64,000 bases of DNA from Flavobacteriales bacterium (lineage in GTDB: Bacteria > Bacteroidota > Bacteroidia > Flavobacteriales_D > Crocinitomicaceae), in assembly GCA_015665275.1 (NCBI GenBank), contig JADFAL010000008.1:32094-96093 (forward strand), in the 5' to 3' direction. This document shows positions 41,394 to 49,708 of the stretch, piece after piece. Position 1 is the first letter of the stretch, and each line of letters starts with the position of its first letter. A program made the position numbers and the translations under genes. The notes under the pieces are model-generated. The model saw only the letters and a list, made by a program, of their open reading frames with translations, ran no database searches and was not told where the DNA came from.

Positions 41394-41499
41394 GTGGATG
41401 ATTCGTATATCGTTTGGGCTTGTTATTGCAGCCGTAATTCTGTTCATGATTATGAATAAGGAAACAGAACAGATTTCCTTTATGTACGCTGATTTTTAA
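41386..41499 (+). CDS. DltX-like microprotein (37 aa), absent from ORF track
   Basis: MNKWMIRISFGLVIAAVILFMIMNKETEQISFMYADF*: one TM, ends in FxYxxF; ATG overlaps the 3' end of the DltD-like gene by 8 nt. Confidence 0.8.
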   Translation: MNKWMIRISFGLVIAAVILFMIMNKETEQISFMYADF

Positions 41500-41630
41500 T
41501 CAACTAGACAGTTCAATTCTTTGACTGTTCGACATTTCAATTTCCTCATCAAAAAATAGCGAATAAAGCCCCAAATCTGTCAAAACATCAAAAAGACAAG
41601 TCGTCAAGTTGCATTTTTCGCTATTCATAG

Positions 41631-41659
41631 TTGCTTGTTTATAAAAAAGGCTATCTTTG
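41631..41659 (+). promoter_or_regulatory. Bacteroidota-type promoter of rplU-rpmA
   Basis: TTG-N18-TATCTTTG, matching TTG / TAnnTTTG consensus. Confidence 0.7.
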
Positions 41660-41699
41660 TCGTCCAATTTTTAGTATAAATAAATAACAAAAAAGCTAT

Positions 41700-42245
41700 A
41701 TGTACGCAATTGTAGAGATAGCAGGGCAGCAGTTCAAAGTGCAAAAAGACCAGAAGATCTTTGTTCACCGTTTGGATGCTCAAGAAGGAAAAAAAGTCGA
41801 TTTCGACAAAGTACTCCTTATTGAGGACAAAGGGAAAGTGACTCTTGGCGCCCCGGCTATAAAAGGTGCAGCAGTTTCAGCGAAAGTTGAAGAGCACGTA
41901 AAAGGTGATAAAGTAATCGTTTTCCGCAAGAAGCGCAGAAAAGGATACCGTAAAAAGAACGGTCACCGTCAGAGTTTCACTTCATTGACGATAACAGATA
42001 TCGTTGCAAGTGGAGCGAAAGTTGCGAAGCCAGCTGCTGAGAAGAAAGAAACGCCTAAAACAGAGGCTGCTCCGAAAGCAGAAGCACCGAAAAAAGAAGC
42101 GGCACCAAAAGCTGCTCCGAAAGCGGAAGCTGGAAATGATTTGAGCAAAATGACAGTTGCTGAATTGAAAGACATGGCTAAAGCAAAAGGAATCGAAGGA
42201 ATTTCTTCAATGAAGAAAGCCGATTTGATTGCTGCTTTAAGCTAA
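41700..42245 (+). CDS. rplU: 50S ribosomal protein bL21 with long C-terminal extension
   Basis: [43 protein letters not shown]; Ala/Lys/Pro linker and SAP/Rho-N-like tail. Confidence 0.95.
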   Translation: MYAIVEIAGQQFKVQKDQKIFVHRLDAQEGKKVDFDKVLLIEDKGKVTLGAPAIKGAAVSAKVEEHVKGDKVIVFRKKRRKGYRKKNGHRQSFTSLTITDIVASGAKVAKPAAEKKETPKTEAAPKAEAPKKEAAPKAAPKAEAGNDLSKMTVAELKDMAKAKGIEGISSMKKADLIAALS

Positions 42246-42298
42246 TTTGAAATACGAATTCACACTCTCACGCAAGCGAGGGTCTAAAACGAAATAAA

Positions 42299-42568
42299 AT
42301 GGCACATAAAAAAGGAGTCGGAAGTTCGAAAAACGGTCGTGAGTCAGAAAGCAAGCGATTGGGAGTTAAAATCTTTGGAGGGCAAGCAGCTATTGCTGGT
42401 AACATTATCGTTCGTCAAAGAGGAACTCAGCACCACCCAGGTGTAAACGTTGGAATTGGAAAAGATCATACGCTTTTCGCATTGACTGACGGTGTAGTAG
42501 AATTCCGTAAAAAGAAAAACAACCGTTCGTTTGTATCTGTAGTACCTTTCGAAGGAGCAGAAGCGTAA
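42299..42568 (+). CDS. rpmA: 50S ribosomal protein bL27
   Basis: [29 protein letters not shown]. Confidence 0.97.
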   Translation: MAHKKGVGSSKNGRESESKRLGVKIFGGQAAIAGNIIVRQRGTQHHPGVNVGIGKDHTLFALTDGVVEFRKKKNNRSFVSVVPFEGAEA

Positions 42569-42585
42569 ATAGAACGTCACAATTT

Positions 42586-42620
42586 AAAAAAGCGAGTTCC
42601 ATTACGGGATTCGCTTTTTT
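42586..42620 (+). terminator. Rho-independent terminator after rpmA
   Basis: AAAAAAGCGA...TCGCTTTTTT. Confidence 0.8.
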
Positions 42621-42670
42621 TATGTCAAAGTCGTTCATCGAGCGCGCAGAGAAATAAGGCTTCATCTAAA

Positions 42671-42702
42671 AAGTGCACTTCGACAGGCTCAGCGTACTTT
42701 TT
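42671..42702. repeat. Dispersed palindromic repeat AAGTGCACTTCGACAGGCTCAGCGTACTTTTT
   Basis: Near-identical copy at 45807..45838. Confidence 0.75.
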
Positions 42703-42767
42703 ATACCATTTTTCATTCTTCATTCTTCATTTTCCCTTAATTTCGCACTTCCAAACAAACAGGTATT

Positions 42768-44039
42768 ATGTTAGAGATACAGCGCATACGCAACGAGAAA
42801 GAAGCTATTATCGAAGGCTTAAAAAAACGCCATTTCGATGCACGCCCAATCATTGATGAATTGATTGAGGTAGACGCTTCATGGCGCTCCAAAAAAGGAG
42901 AACTGGAATCGATTGCGGCGCAAATGAACCAAATCTCTAAGCAAATCGGGATGCTCTTCAAAGAAGGTAAAGTAGATGAGGCAAATGCAGCCAAAGTCCA
43001 AACCGGAGAATTGAAGAATCAAGAAACAGCTTTGAAAGCCGAAGTGGAAACGTTGGAAGCGACCATTACAGGGTTGATGTACCAACTTCCGAATGTTCCT
43101 AACGAACTCGTAAAGACAGGAAGATCCGAAGAAGACAACGAAATTCTTGAGGAAGTCGGAAGTCAACCGAATTATGGATTTGCGCCCATTCCACATTGGG
43201 AGTTAGCGGACAAATTCAACCTGATTGATTTTGAATTGGGCGTTAAAGTGACTGGAGCCGGATTCCCAATCTACAGAGGAAAAGGAGCCAAATTGCAACG
43301 CGCTTTGATCAATTTCTTTTTGGAGGAAGCGGAAAATGAAGGATACGAAGAGTTCATTCCTCCGCATGTTGTCAACGAAGCCTCAGGCTACGGAACAGGA
43401 CAGCTTCCAGACAAGGAAGGCCAGATGTATTACATTGGGGAAGATGATTTATACTTAATTCCAACAGGGGAAGTTCCCTTGACAAATATTTATCGCGACG
43501 TCATGCTTCCAGATGGAGATTTTTCCATCAAATTGACGGGATACACACCGTGTTTCCGTCGTGAGGCTGGTTCTTATGGAAGTGATGTTCGTGGATTGAA
43601 TCGTTTGCACCAGTTCGATAAAGTAGAAATCGTTCGTATTGAGCATCCAGACAATTCAGATGCTGCTTTGGAAGACATGATCAATCATGTGAAGGGATTG
43701 TTGGAGAAACTAGGATTGCATTACCGCGTCCTTCGTTTATGTGGAGGTGATACGGGATTTGCTGCTGCATTGACGTACGATTTCGAAGTATTCTCTGCTG
43801 CTCAAGAGAAATGGTTGGAAGTAAGTTCTGTTTCCCGATTCGATACCTTCCAATCTACTCGTTTGAAATTACGCTTCAAAAATGCCGATAAGAAAACACA
43901 ATTGTGCCATACTTTGAACGGATCAGCCTTAGCGCTACCGAGAATTATGGCTGCAATAATGGAGAACTATCAAACAGAGAATGGAATAGAGATTCCTGAA
44001 GTGTTGCGCAAATTCACTGGGTTCGATTCGATCTCATAA
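42768..44039 (+). CDS. serS: Serine--tRNA ligase
   Basis: TGEVPLTNIYRD, FRREAGSYGSDVRGLNRLHQFDKVE, HTLNGSALALPRIMAAIMENYQ. Confidence 0.97.
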   Translation: MLEIQRIRNEKEAIIEGLKKRHFDARPIIDELIEVDASWRSKKGELESIAAQMNQISKQIGMLFKEGKVDEANAAKVQTGELKNQETALKAEVETLEATITGLMYQLPNVPNELVKTGRSEEDNEILEEVGSQPNYGFAPIPHWELADKFNLIDFELGVKVTGAGFPIYRGKGAKLQRALINFFLEEAENEGYEEFIPPHVVNEASGYGTGQLPDKEGQMYYIGEDDLYLIPTGEVPLTNIYRDVMLPDGDFSIKLTGYTPCFRREAGSYGSDVRGLNRLHQFDKVEIVRIEHPDNSDAALEDMINHVKGLLEKLGLHYRVLRLCGGDTGFAAALTYDFEVFSAAQEKWLEVSSVSRFDTFQSTRLKLRFKNADKKTQLCHTLNGSALALPRIMAAIMENYQTENGIEIPEVLRKFTGFDSIS

Positions 44040-44076
44040 AACCGTAACATTTTTTCTTGGGAAGCGTTTCAATACT

Positions 44077-44952
44077 ATGAAACTCTCCATCTTATTTCTC
44101 TTTGTATCGTTTATTTCCTTTGCACAGGGGCCAGATACCCTGCAATTCTATTTCGATACCGACGAACACGATTCGTTTGAACTTTCCAGTAACGACAACG
44201 AACGACTCAAAAGTCTATACAAAGAAACGCGGATTCTAGCTATTCTAGGGCATTGCGATGAGCGAGGCTCGAAAGAATACAACCTCAACTTATCGAGAAA
44301 GCGTATGGAGTTCGTGCGTCGACACTTGAAGAACGAAGGATTTGACGTTTCGAAATCGAGTAACGAAGCATTGGGCGAATCGATGGCGGAAAGCTCTGGT
44401 TTGTCATTGTCCAAATGTCGACGGGTAGATGTCTTGTTCATAGAACCGGCTATTGAAGAGGAAGAAGTTGAGGAAGAGGTTCCTATTTCAACGAGCGCTA
44501 CTACCAATATTGAGGATCGAAACACTACCAATAGCGAGGTGCCAGACACATTTGCAAATCCCGCTTTATCTGAATCCGCGATTGAGAAATTCGTGGATAA
44601 TGAGGAAACTGATGAATTGGAATTCGACCTCACTTTACTATTCGTAAATGTCTCCACGCGTGTTCTTGAAGAATCGAAGCCTGAAATGTTTCAGCTATTG
44701 GAAATCATGCAAAACAATCCAACGTTGAATGCCACATTTCACGGACATGTATGCTGTAACCCGCATCAAGAACTATCAGAGGGTCGCGCCAGAGCCGTTG
44801 CACTATTTCTACTGGAACATGGCATCGCGAGGGAACGAGTGGATTTCTTAGGACACAGCAATACGCAACCAAAAGTGTGGCCTGAAGTGACAGATGACGA
44901 TCGAAAACAAAACCGTAGAGTAGCAGTGGTATTCACAAAATCGGATGCATGA
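44077..44952 (+). CDS. OmpA family protein
   Basis: GHCDERGSKEYNLNLSRKRMEFV and GHVCCNP...GHSNTQPKVWPEVTDDDRKQNRRVAV. Confidence 0.85.
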   Translation: MKLSILFLFVSFISFAQGPDTLQFYFDTDEHDSFELSSNDNERLKSLYKETRILAILGHCDERGSKEYNLNLSRKRMEFVRRHLKNEGFDVSKSSNEALGESMAESSGLSLSKCRRVDVLFIEPAIEEEEVEEEVPISTSATTNIEDRNTTNSEVPDTFANPALSESAIEKFVDNEETDELEFDLTLLFVNVSTRVLEESKPEMFQLLEIMQNNPTLNATFHGHVCCNPHQELSEGRARAVALFLLEHGIARERVDFLGHSNTQPKVWPEVTDDDRKQNRRVAVVFTKSDA

Positions 44953-45734
44953 TAAAAACGTTGCTTCTCCCTATATTTCTTCTCTCCACATTCGTTAGTT
45001 CAGCGCAAACGTACGATACCCTCTCCATTTACTTTGCTCTGGATTCAGACCGCCCGATAGTGAATCGCACAACCGATTACGCCAATTACGAGCCACCTTC
45101 CGCAGGAATGCTAAGTGTGGTGCAATTGGAAGCACACTGCGACACGACAGGTTCCATGGAATACAATGATGACCTCGCACAACGCAGAATGGACGCCGTA
45201 CTCAGTCTAATGGAAAAAGATCGTTGGAACGTCAGCAACGCAATTAAAAAAATTTTCAGCGAAAGAAAAGCAGGAGCAGATCAAAACTATACACACGACA
45301 TTTACCGCCGAGTAGATGTAATTATCAAAATTCAAGCTCCAACGAATGCGCAATTGCTCACCATGAAGCTAAATTCATTCGCAAGCGACACCTCCCAAAT
45401 AACACGTATCGACTTGACCATTTTGTTTCATGGTGGTACAACCATGATGATGACAGAATCCATTCCGGAAGCAAAAGCACTCAAGGATTTTATGCTGGCC
45501 CATCCAGAAATCAAGGCAGATATTCACGGGCATGTTTGTTGCGGCGACAACTATCCACTTTCGTTAGGGCGCGCAAAATTGATCACAGAATTCCTAATGA
45601 AACAGGGGGTAGCTTCGGGTCGATTAACCTATCAGGGGCACAGCAATTACAACCCGAAAGTTTGGCCAGAAACTACCGACGACGAGCGAAAACAGAACCG
45701 TAGGGTGACGGTGGACTTCAAGAAAGTTAAATAG
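44949..45734 (+). CDS. OmpA family protein, tandem paralog
   Basis: GHVCCGDNYPLSLGRAK...GHSNYNPKVWPETTDDERKQNRRVTV. Confidence 0.82.
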   Translation: MIKTLLLPIFLLSTFVSSAQTYDTLSIYFALDSDRPIVNRTTDYANYEPPSAGMLSVVQLEAHCDTTGSMEYNDDLAQRRMDAVLSLMEKDRWNVSNAIKKIFSERKAGADQNYTHDIYRRVDVIIKIQAPTNAQLLTMKLNSFASDTSQITRIDLTILFHGGTTMMMTESIPEAKALKDFMLAHPEIKADIHGHVCCGDNYPLSLGRAKLITEFLMKQGVASGRLTYQGHSNYNPKVWPETTDDERKQNRRVTVDFKKVK

Positions 45735-45838
45735 ACTCGTTAACATGCAAAACATTACGCTGAGGCTCTCGAAGTTTATTGCTCGCAGACTCGTTAACAT
45801 CTGGAAAAGTGCACTTCGAGAGCCTCAGTGTACTTTTA
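45733..45838. repeat. Composite intergenic repeat: direct repeats AGACTCGTTAACAT plus inverted CTGAGGCTCTCGAAGT copies
   Basis: AGACTCGTTAACAT at 45733-45746 and 45787-45800; GCTGAGGCTCTCGAAGT at 45759-45775 and ACTTCGAGAGCCTCAGTG at 45813-45830. Confidence 0.8.
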
Positions 45839-45953
45839 GAGGACATTAGACAAAAAATATAAGACAGTCTAAAAGTGACCACAGGGAACGATCTAGTGTC
45901 TAAAAGCGAATGCAATGAAGCGGTCTAATGTCTATAATCCGTAAATTCAACCC

Positions 45954-47126
45954 ATGATTTCAGCGAACAAGGCCATCGAGCGCATTTTGGAGACTACTTC
46001 CACTTTGGAGACCATTGAGATTCCACTCCCCAAAGCATTGGGACATACGCTTTCGGAAGATGTCCTCTCCTCTATTGACATGCCTCCTTTTGACAATTCA
46101 GCCATGGATGGATATGCAATCAACGCGTGGGAATCGAATACTTACACAGTGGTTTCGGAAATTCGAGCTGGGGCAAACGCTACTGACATTTTATTGAATC
46201 CTGGAGAGGCCGCAAGAATCTTTACAGGAGCTATGGTTCCTGAATCATGCACTGCAGTAGTGAAACAAGAAATCACAACAAGAAACGGAAACTCCGTAGC
46301 GATCACCGAAGCGTTCAAATCTGGAGGAAACATTCGAAAGCGCGCAGAACAAATCGAAACTGGAGCGATTGCTTTGACAACCGGAACATTTTTGAATGCA
46401 GCCGCGATTGGTTTTCTACAAATGCTTGGGATTACATCTGTCAAAGTCTATCGAAAACCGACCATCAAATTGCTAATTACCGGTGACGAATTGGTAGCAG
46501 CGGGAAAGACGTTAGAACCCGGTCAGATCTACGAATCAAATGGCATTACAATCATTAGTGCGCTCAGAGAACTTGGGTTTGATGCAGCTTCGGTACGTGT
46601 AAATGATGATTACCAATCCACCGTTGCTAAAGTGAAAGAACTCCTGCTGGAATGCGATGTATTAATCACTTCAGGTGGAATTTCCGTGGGTGATTACGAC
46701 TTCGTTGGCAAAGCAATGGAGCAAAATGGCGTTCGAACATCTTTCTACAAGGTGAAACAGAAACCCGGAAAACCACTGTTCTATGGATTCAACAACACAT
46801 GCCATGTCTTTGCACTTCCTGGAAACCCTGCCTCTGCATTAACGTGTACCTACCTCTATGTATACCCCGCGTTGCAAAAAATGATTGGTTCAAATGATCC
46901 ACACCTGGAAATGCGTTCGTTACAGCTAGCCAATTCGTATTCCAAAAAACCCGGTCTAACACATCATCTTAAGGGTCGAATTACAGGAAATTTGGTAGAA
47001 TCTTTGGAAAACCAAAGCTCTTCTATGTTAAATTCTTTTGCACTGTCCGATTGTTTGATTGTTGTTCCGGAAGAAACAGAACATCTAGAGCCGGGCGATT
47101 CGATTTCCGTGTATATCCTCCCCTAA
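45954..47126 (+). CDS. moeA: Molybdopterin molybdotransferase
   Basis: PPFDNSAMDGYA, IFTGAMVP, TGDELVAAG, SGGISVGDYDF, LPGNPASALTC. Confidence 0.96.
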   Translation: MISANKAIERILETTSTLETIEIPLPKALGHTLSEDVLSSIDMPPFDNSAMDGYAINAWESNTYTVVSEIRAGANATDILLNPGEAARIFTGAMVPESCTAVVKQEITTRNGNSVAITEAFKSGGNIRKRAEQIETGAIALTTGTFLNAAAIGFLQMLGITSVKVYRKPTIKLLITGDELVAAGKTLEPGQIYESNGITIISALRELGFDAASVRVNDDYQSTVAKVKELLLECDVLITSGGISVGDYDFVGKAMEQNGVRTSFYKVKQKPGKPLFYGFNNTCHVFALPGNPASALTCTYLYVYPALQKMIGSNDPHLEMRSLQLANSYSKKPGLTHHLKGRITGNLVESLENQSSSMLNSFALSDCLIVVPEETEHLEPGDSISVYILP

Positions 47127-47187
47127 TTCCTTTCTTTTTACCTCTGTACTTAGTACATTTGAGCGTTATATCCTCTAAGAAATAGCG

Positions 47188-47532
47188 GTGAATAATTATC
47201 ATATCAAAAGTCGTATTTGGGTGGGTTCCGAAAAAGGAATGTTGCTAGGAGAAGGACGCATTGCGTTGTTGCGAGAAATCGACAAACACGGTTCTATTTC
47301 CAAGGCTGCAAAGGCAATGGATATGTCTTACAAGAAAGCTTGGCGACTAGTAGATGAAATGAACCGCAACGCGAAAGTCCCATTGGTTCAACAGAAAATT
47401 GGAGGAAAAGGTGGAGGCGGAACAGTTCTCAGCGATGCCGGCTCAAACGCCATTCGAATTTATACGCACTTGCAGGAAAAGGAACGGGCCTTTCTACGAG
47501 AACAAGAAATCTGGTTGCAGAATGAGTTATAG
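47188..47532 (+). CDS. Winged-HTH regulator, ModE N-terminal-like
   Basis: LLREIDKHGSISKAAKAMDMSYKKAWRLVDEMN, GGKGGGGTVLSDAG. Confidence 0.85.
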   Translation: MNNYHIKSRIWVGSEKGMLLGEGRIALLREIDKHGSISKAAKAMDMSYKKAWRLVDEMNRNAKVPLVQQKIGGKGGGGTVLSDAGSNAIRIYTHLQEKERAFLREQEIWLQNEL

Positions 47533-48079
47533 CGGAATCATATTAGCCGGCGGAAAAAGTTCGCGAATGGGTCAAGACAAGGCGCTGATGGAATTCGATA
47601 GAATCCCGATGATTCAGCATATTGCTACTTTGCTCAAAGACTTCACTAGCGAGATCATTGTGGCATCCAACAATGAAGACCACCATTCGTACGGAAATTT
47701 TGGAGTAACCGATACATACAAGAACTCGGGTCCAATGGCAGGAATTGAAGCTGGGTTGAATGCCGCTTCAAATAAATCTTGCTTAGTACTCAGCTGCGAT
47801 TCGCCGTTCATAACCAAATCGATTCTGGTTGAATTAACATCCGAAAAAGACAATGAGGCCATTATTGCAACCTGCAATGGACGTATTCACCCACTAATTG
47901 GGATTTATAGAAAATCATCAATTCAAACGATCCAATCACATTTGGACCAAAAGCAATTCAAAATGCGTCGTCTGTTGGAGGATCTAAATACGAAATACAT
48001 GCGCTTCCCGTCATCCGTTGAAAGTGCATTTCACAACATTAATACGCAAGAAGAATGGCATCAGGCAATCGGAAAGTAA
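47522..48079 (+). CDS. mobA: Molybdenum cofactor guanylyltransferase-like
   Basis: MSYSGIILAGGKSSRMGQDKALM; start 47522 overlaps the upstream gene. Confidence 0.9.
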   Translation: MSYSGIILAGGKSSRMGQDKALMEFDRIPMIQHIATLLKDFTSEIIVASNNEDHHSYGNFGVTDTYKNSGPMAGIEAGLNAASNKSCLVLSCDSPFITKSILVELTSEKDNEAIIATCNGRIHPLIGIYRKSSIQTIQSHLDQKQFKMRRLLEDLNTKYMRFPSSVESAFHNINTQEEWHQAIGK

Positions 48080-48303
48080 CGGTTACGTACTACGGAATGC
48101 TCGCAGAGAAACTCAACATTAACTCTGAGGAGTTAGAATTGCCTTCTGGAGAGATAAATCTTAGGAAGTTCTTCGTTAATAAGCATCCCGAACTGAAGTC
48201 ATTTACGTTCTCGGCGGCGGTTGATTTGGAATATATAGACACGTTAACCGAGCAAGCACTACCACAAAAAATTGATCTCATGCCTCCATTTGCCGGAGGA
48301 TAA
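48055..48303 (+). CDS. moaD: MoaD/ThiS family protein
   Basis: 82 aa, terminal LMPPFAGG. Confidence 0.9.
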   Translation: MASGNRKVTVTYYGMLAEKLNINSEELELPSGEINLRKFFVNKHPELKSFTFSAAVDLEYIDTLTEQALPQKIDLMPPFAGG

Positions 48304-48313
48304 AAATTGAATT

Positions 48314-48742
48314 ATGAAAAACTGTTTTAAAGAAGGAGCAATTTCTCCCGACTTCATCGCCACATCGATTGCGCACCATCAGGTGAAAACGCAAATTGGC
48401 GCCCATCAAATATTTCTAGGGCAAGTGCGAAACGATGAAATTGATGGAAAACAAGTTACTGCCATTGACTACTCTGCTAATGAAGAATTGGCGAATAAAG
48501 TCTTCCACGAAATTCGAGAAACAACCTTTGAAAAGTTTGATCTCACGTGCATGCACATCTATCACAGTTTAGGACGCGTAGAAAAAGGAGAAATCTGCTT
48601 GTTTGTTTTTGTTTCTTCGACGCGTCGCAAGGAAGTAATGCAAGCCATCGATTATTTGGTGGAAGAAATTAAGGCGAAAACTCCTGTTTTTGGTAAGGAG
48701 GTTTTTGAAGATGAAACACATGTTTGGAAAACTAATTCGTAG
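48314..48742 (+). CDS. moaE: Molybdopterin synthase catalytic subunit
   Basis: HHQVKTQIGAHQIFLGQVR, HSLGRVEKGE, RKEVMQAIDYLVEEIKAKTPVFGKE. Confidence 0.93.
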   Translation: MKNCFKEGAISPDFIATSIAHHQVKTQIGAHQIFLGQVRNDEIDGKQVTAIDYSANEELANKVFHEIRETTFEKFDLTCMHIYHSLGRVEKGEICLFVFVSSTRRKEVMQAIDYLVEEIKAKTPVFGKEVFEDETHVWKTNS

Positions 48743-48796
48743 TAATAAATATTGAATAATGAATCGTCTTTCATCTAGCAGTCTAAAGTCTAAAAT

Positions 48797-49708
48797 ATGG
48801 TAGATATCACACATAAAAACACCACACTTCGAACTGCGATTGCGCAAGCGATTGTCAGGGTTAGTTCTGAAGATACAATTCAGGCTGTGGTGAATAATGA
48901 AGTACCGAAAGGGAATGTCTTCGAAATGGCCAAAACAGCAGGATTGTTCGCCGTAAAAAAGACATCCGACATGATTCCGGATTGTCATCCCTTACCCGTC
49001 GAATACACCCATGTTTCTTACGAAGTAAATGATTTGGAAATTCGCGTTTTGATGGAAGTGAAAACCATTTATCGAACGGGTGTGGAAGTGGAAGCGATGC
49101 ACGGCGTTAGTGTAGTTGCGTTGACCATGTACGACATGTTAAAACCTATTGACAAAGGCATTGAAATAGGCAATATCAAGCTCGTTTCAAAGAAAGGTGG
49201 GAAATCCGATTATAGAGACAAATATAAATCGTCCATTCAAGCGGCAGTATTTGTATGTTCAGACTCCGTTCATGCTGGAACCAAAGAAGACAAAGCGGGA
49301 AAAGTCATTCAATCGAAATTAAAAAAGCACGATGTAGAAATTGTCGAGTACAAAGTTGTGCCTGATGAGGTTGATCAAATTCAAGCTGCGGCACTTGGTG
49401 AAGTTGCCAAGGGAACCGATCTAATTTTATTCACAGGCGGAACTGGACTATCTCCTCGCGATGTCACACCGGAAGCCATTCGACCGATTTTGGACCGAGA
49501 AATTCCCGGTATTGTAGAAGCCGCAAGAAGTTACGGGCAAGAACGAATGTCGTATGCCATGCTCTCCAGAAGTATTGCTGGAACGAAAGATGAAAGCTTG
49601 ATTTTGACTTTACCGGGATCGACCGGAGGAGCCACCGAAACCATGGATGCTTTGTTCCCTGCCGTGCTGCACAGCTTTCGAATCTTTAAAGGCGCGCGTC
49701 ACGATTGA
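48797..49708 (+). CDS. Bifunctional MoaC/MoaB (MogA) molybdenum cofactor protein
   Basis: TSDMIPDCHPLP, GVEVEAMHGVSVVALTMYDMLK (MoaC); FTGGTGLSPRDVTPEA, LPGSTGGATETMDAL (MoaB/MogA). Confidence 0.95.
   Translation: MVDITHKNTTLRTAIAQAIVRVSSEDTIQAVVNNEVPKGNVFEMAKTAGLFAVKKTSDMIPDCHPLPVEYTHVSYEVNDLEIRVLMEVKTIYRTGVEVEAMHGVSVVALTMYDMLKPIDKGIEIGNIKLVSKKGGKSDYRDKYKSSIQAAVFVCSDSVHAGTKEDKAGKVIQSKLKKHDVEIVEYKVVPDEVDQIQAAALGEVAKGTDLILFTGGTGLSPRDVTPEAIRPILDREIPGIVEAARSYGQERMSYAMLSRSIAGTKDESLILTLPGSTGGATETMDALFPAVLHSFRIFKGARHD

Noticed and set aside
41505-41535. ACAGT/ACTGT hairpin downstream of the DltX-like ORF as a terminator
   Set aside because: Stem too short and no T-tract.
42711-42733. TTCATTCTTCATTCTTCATT tandem
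   Set aside because: Short low-complexity repeat upstream of serS; noted but insufficient for a functional claim.
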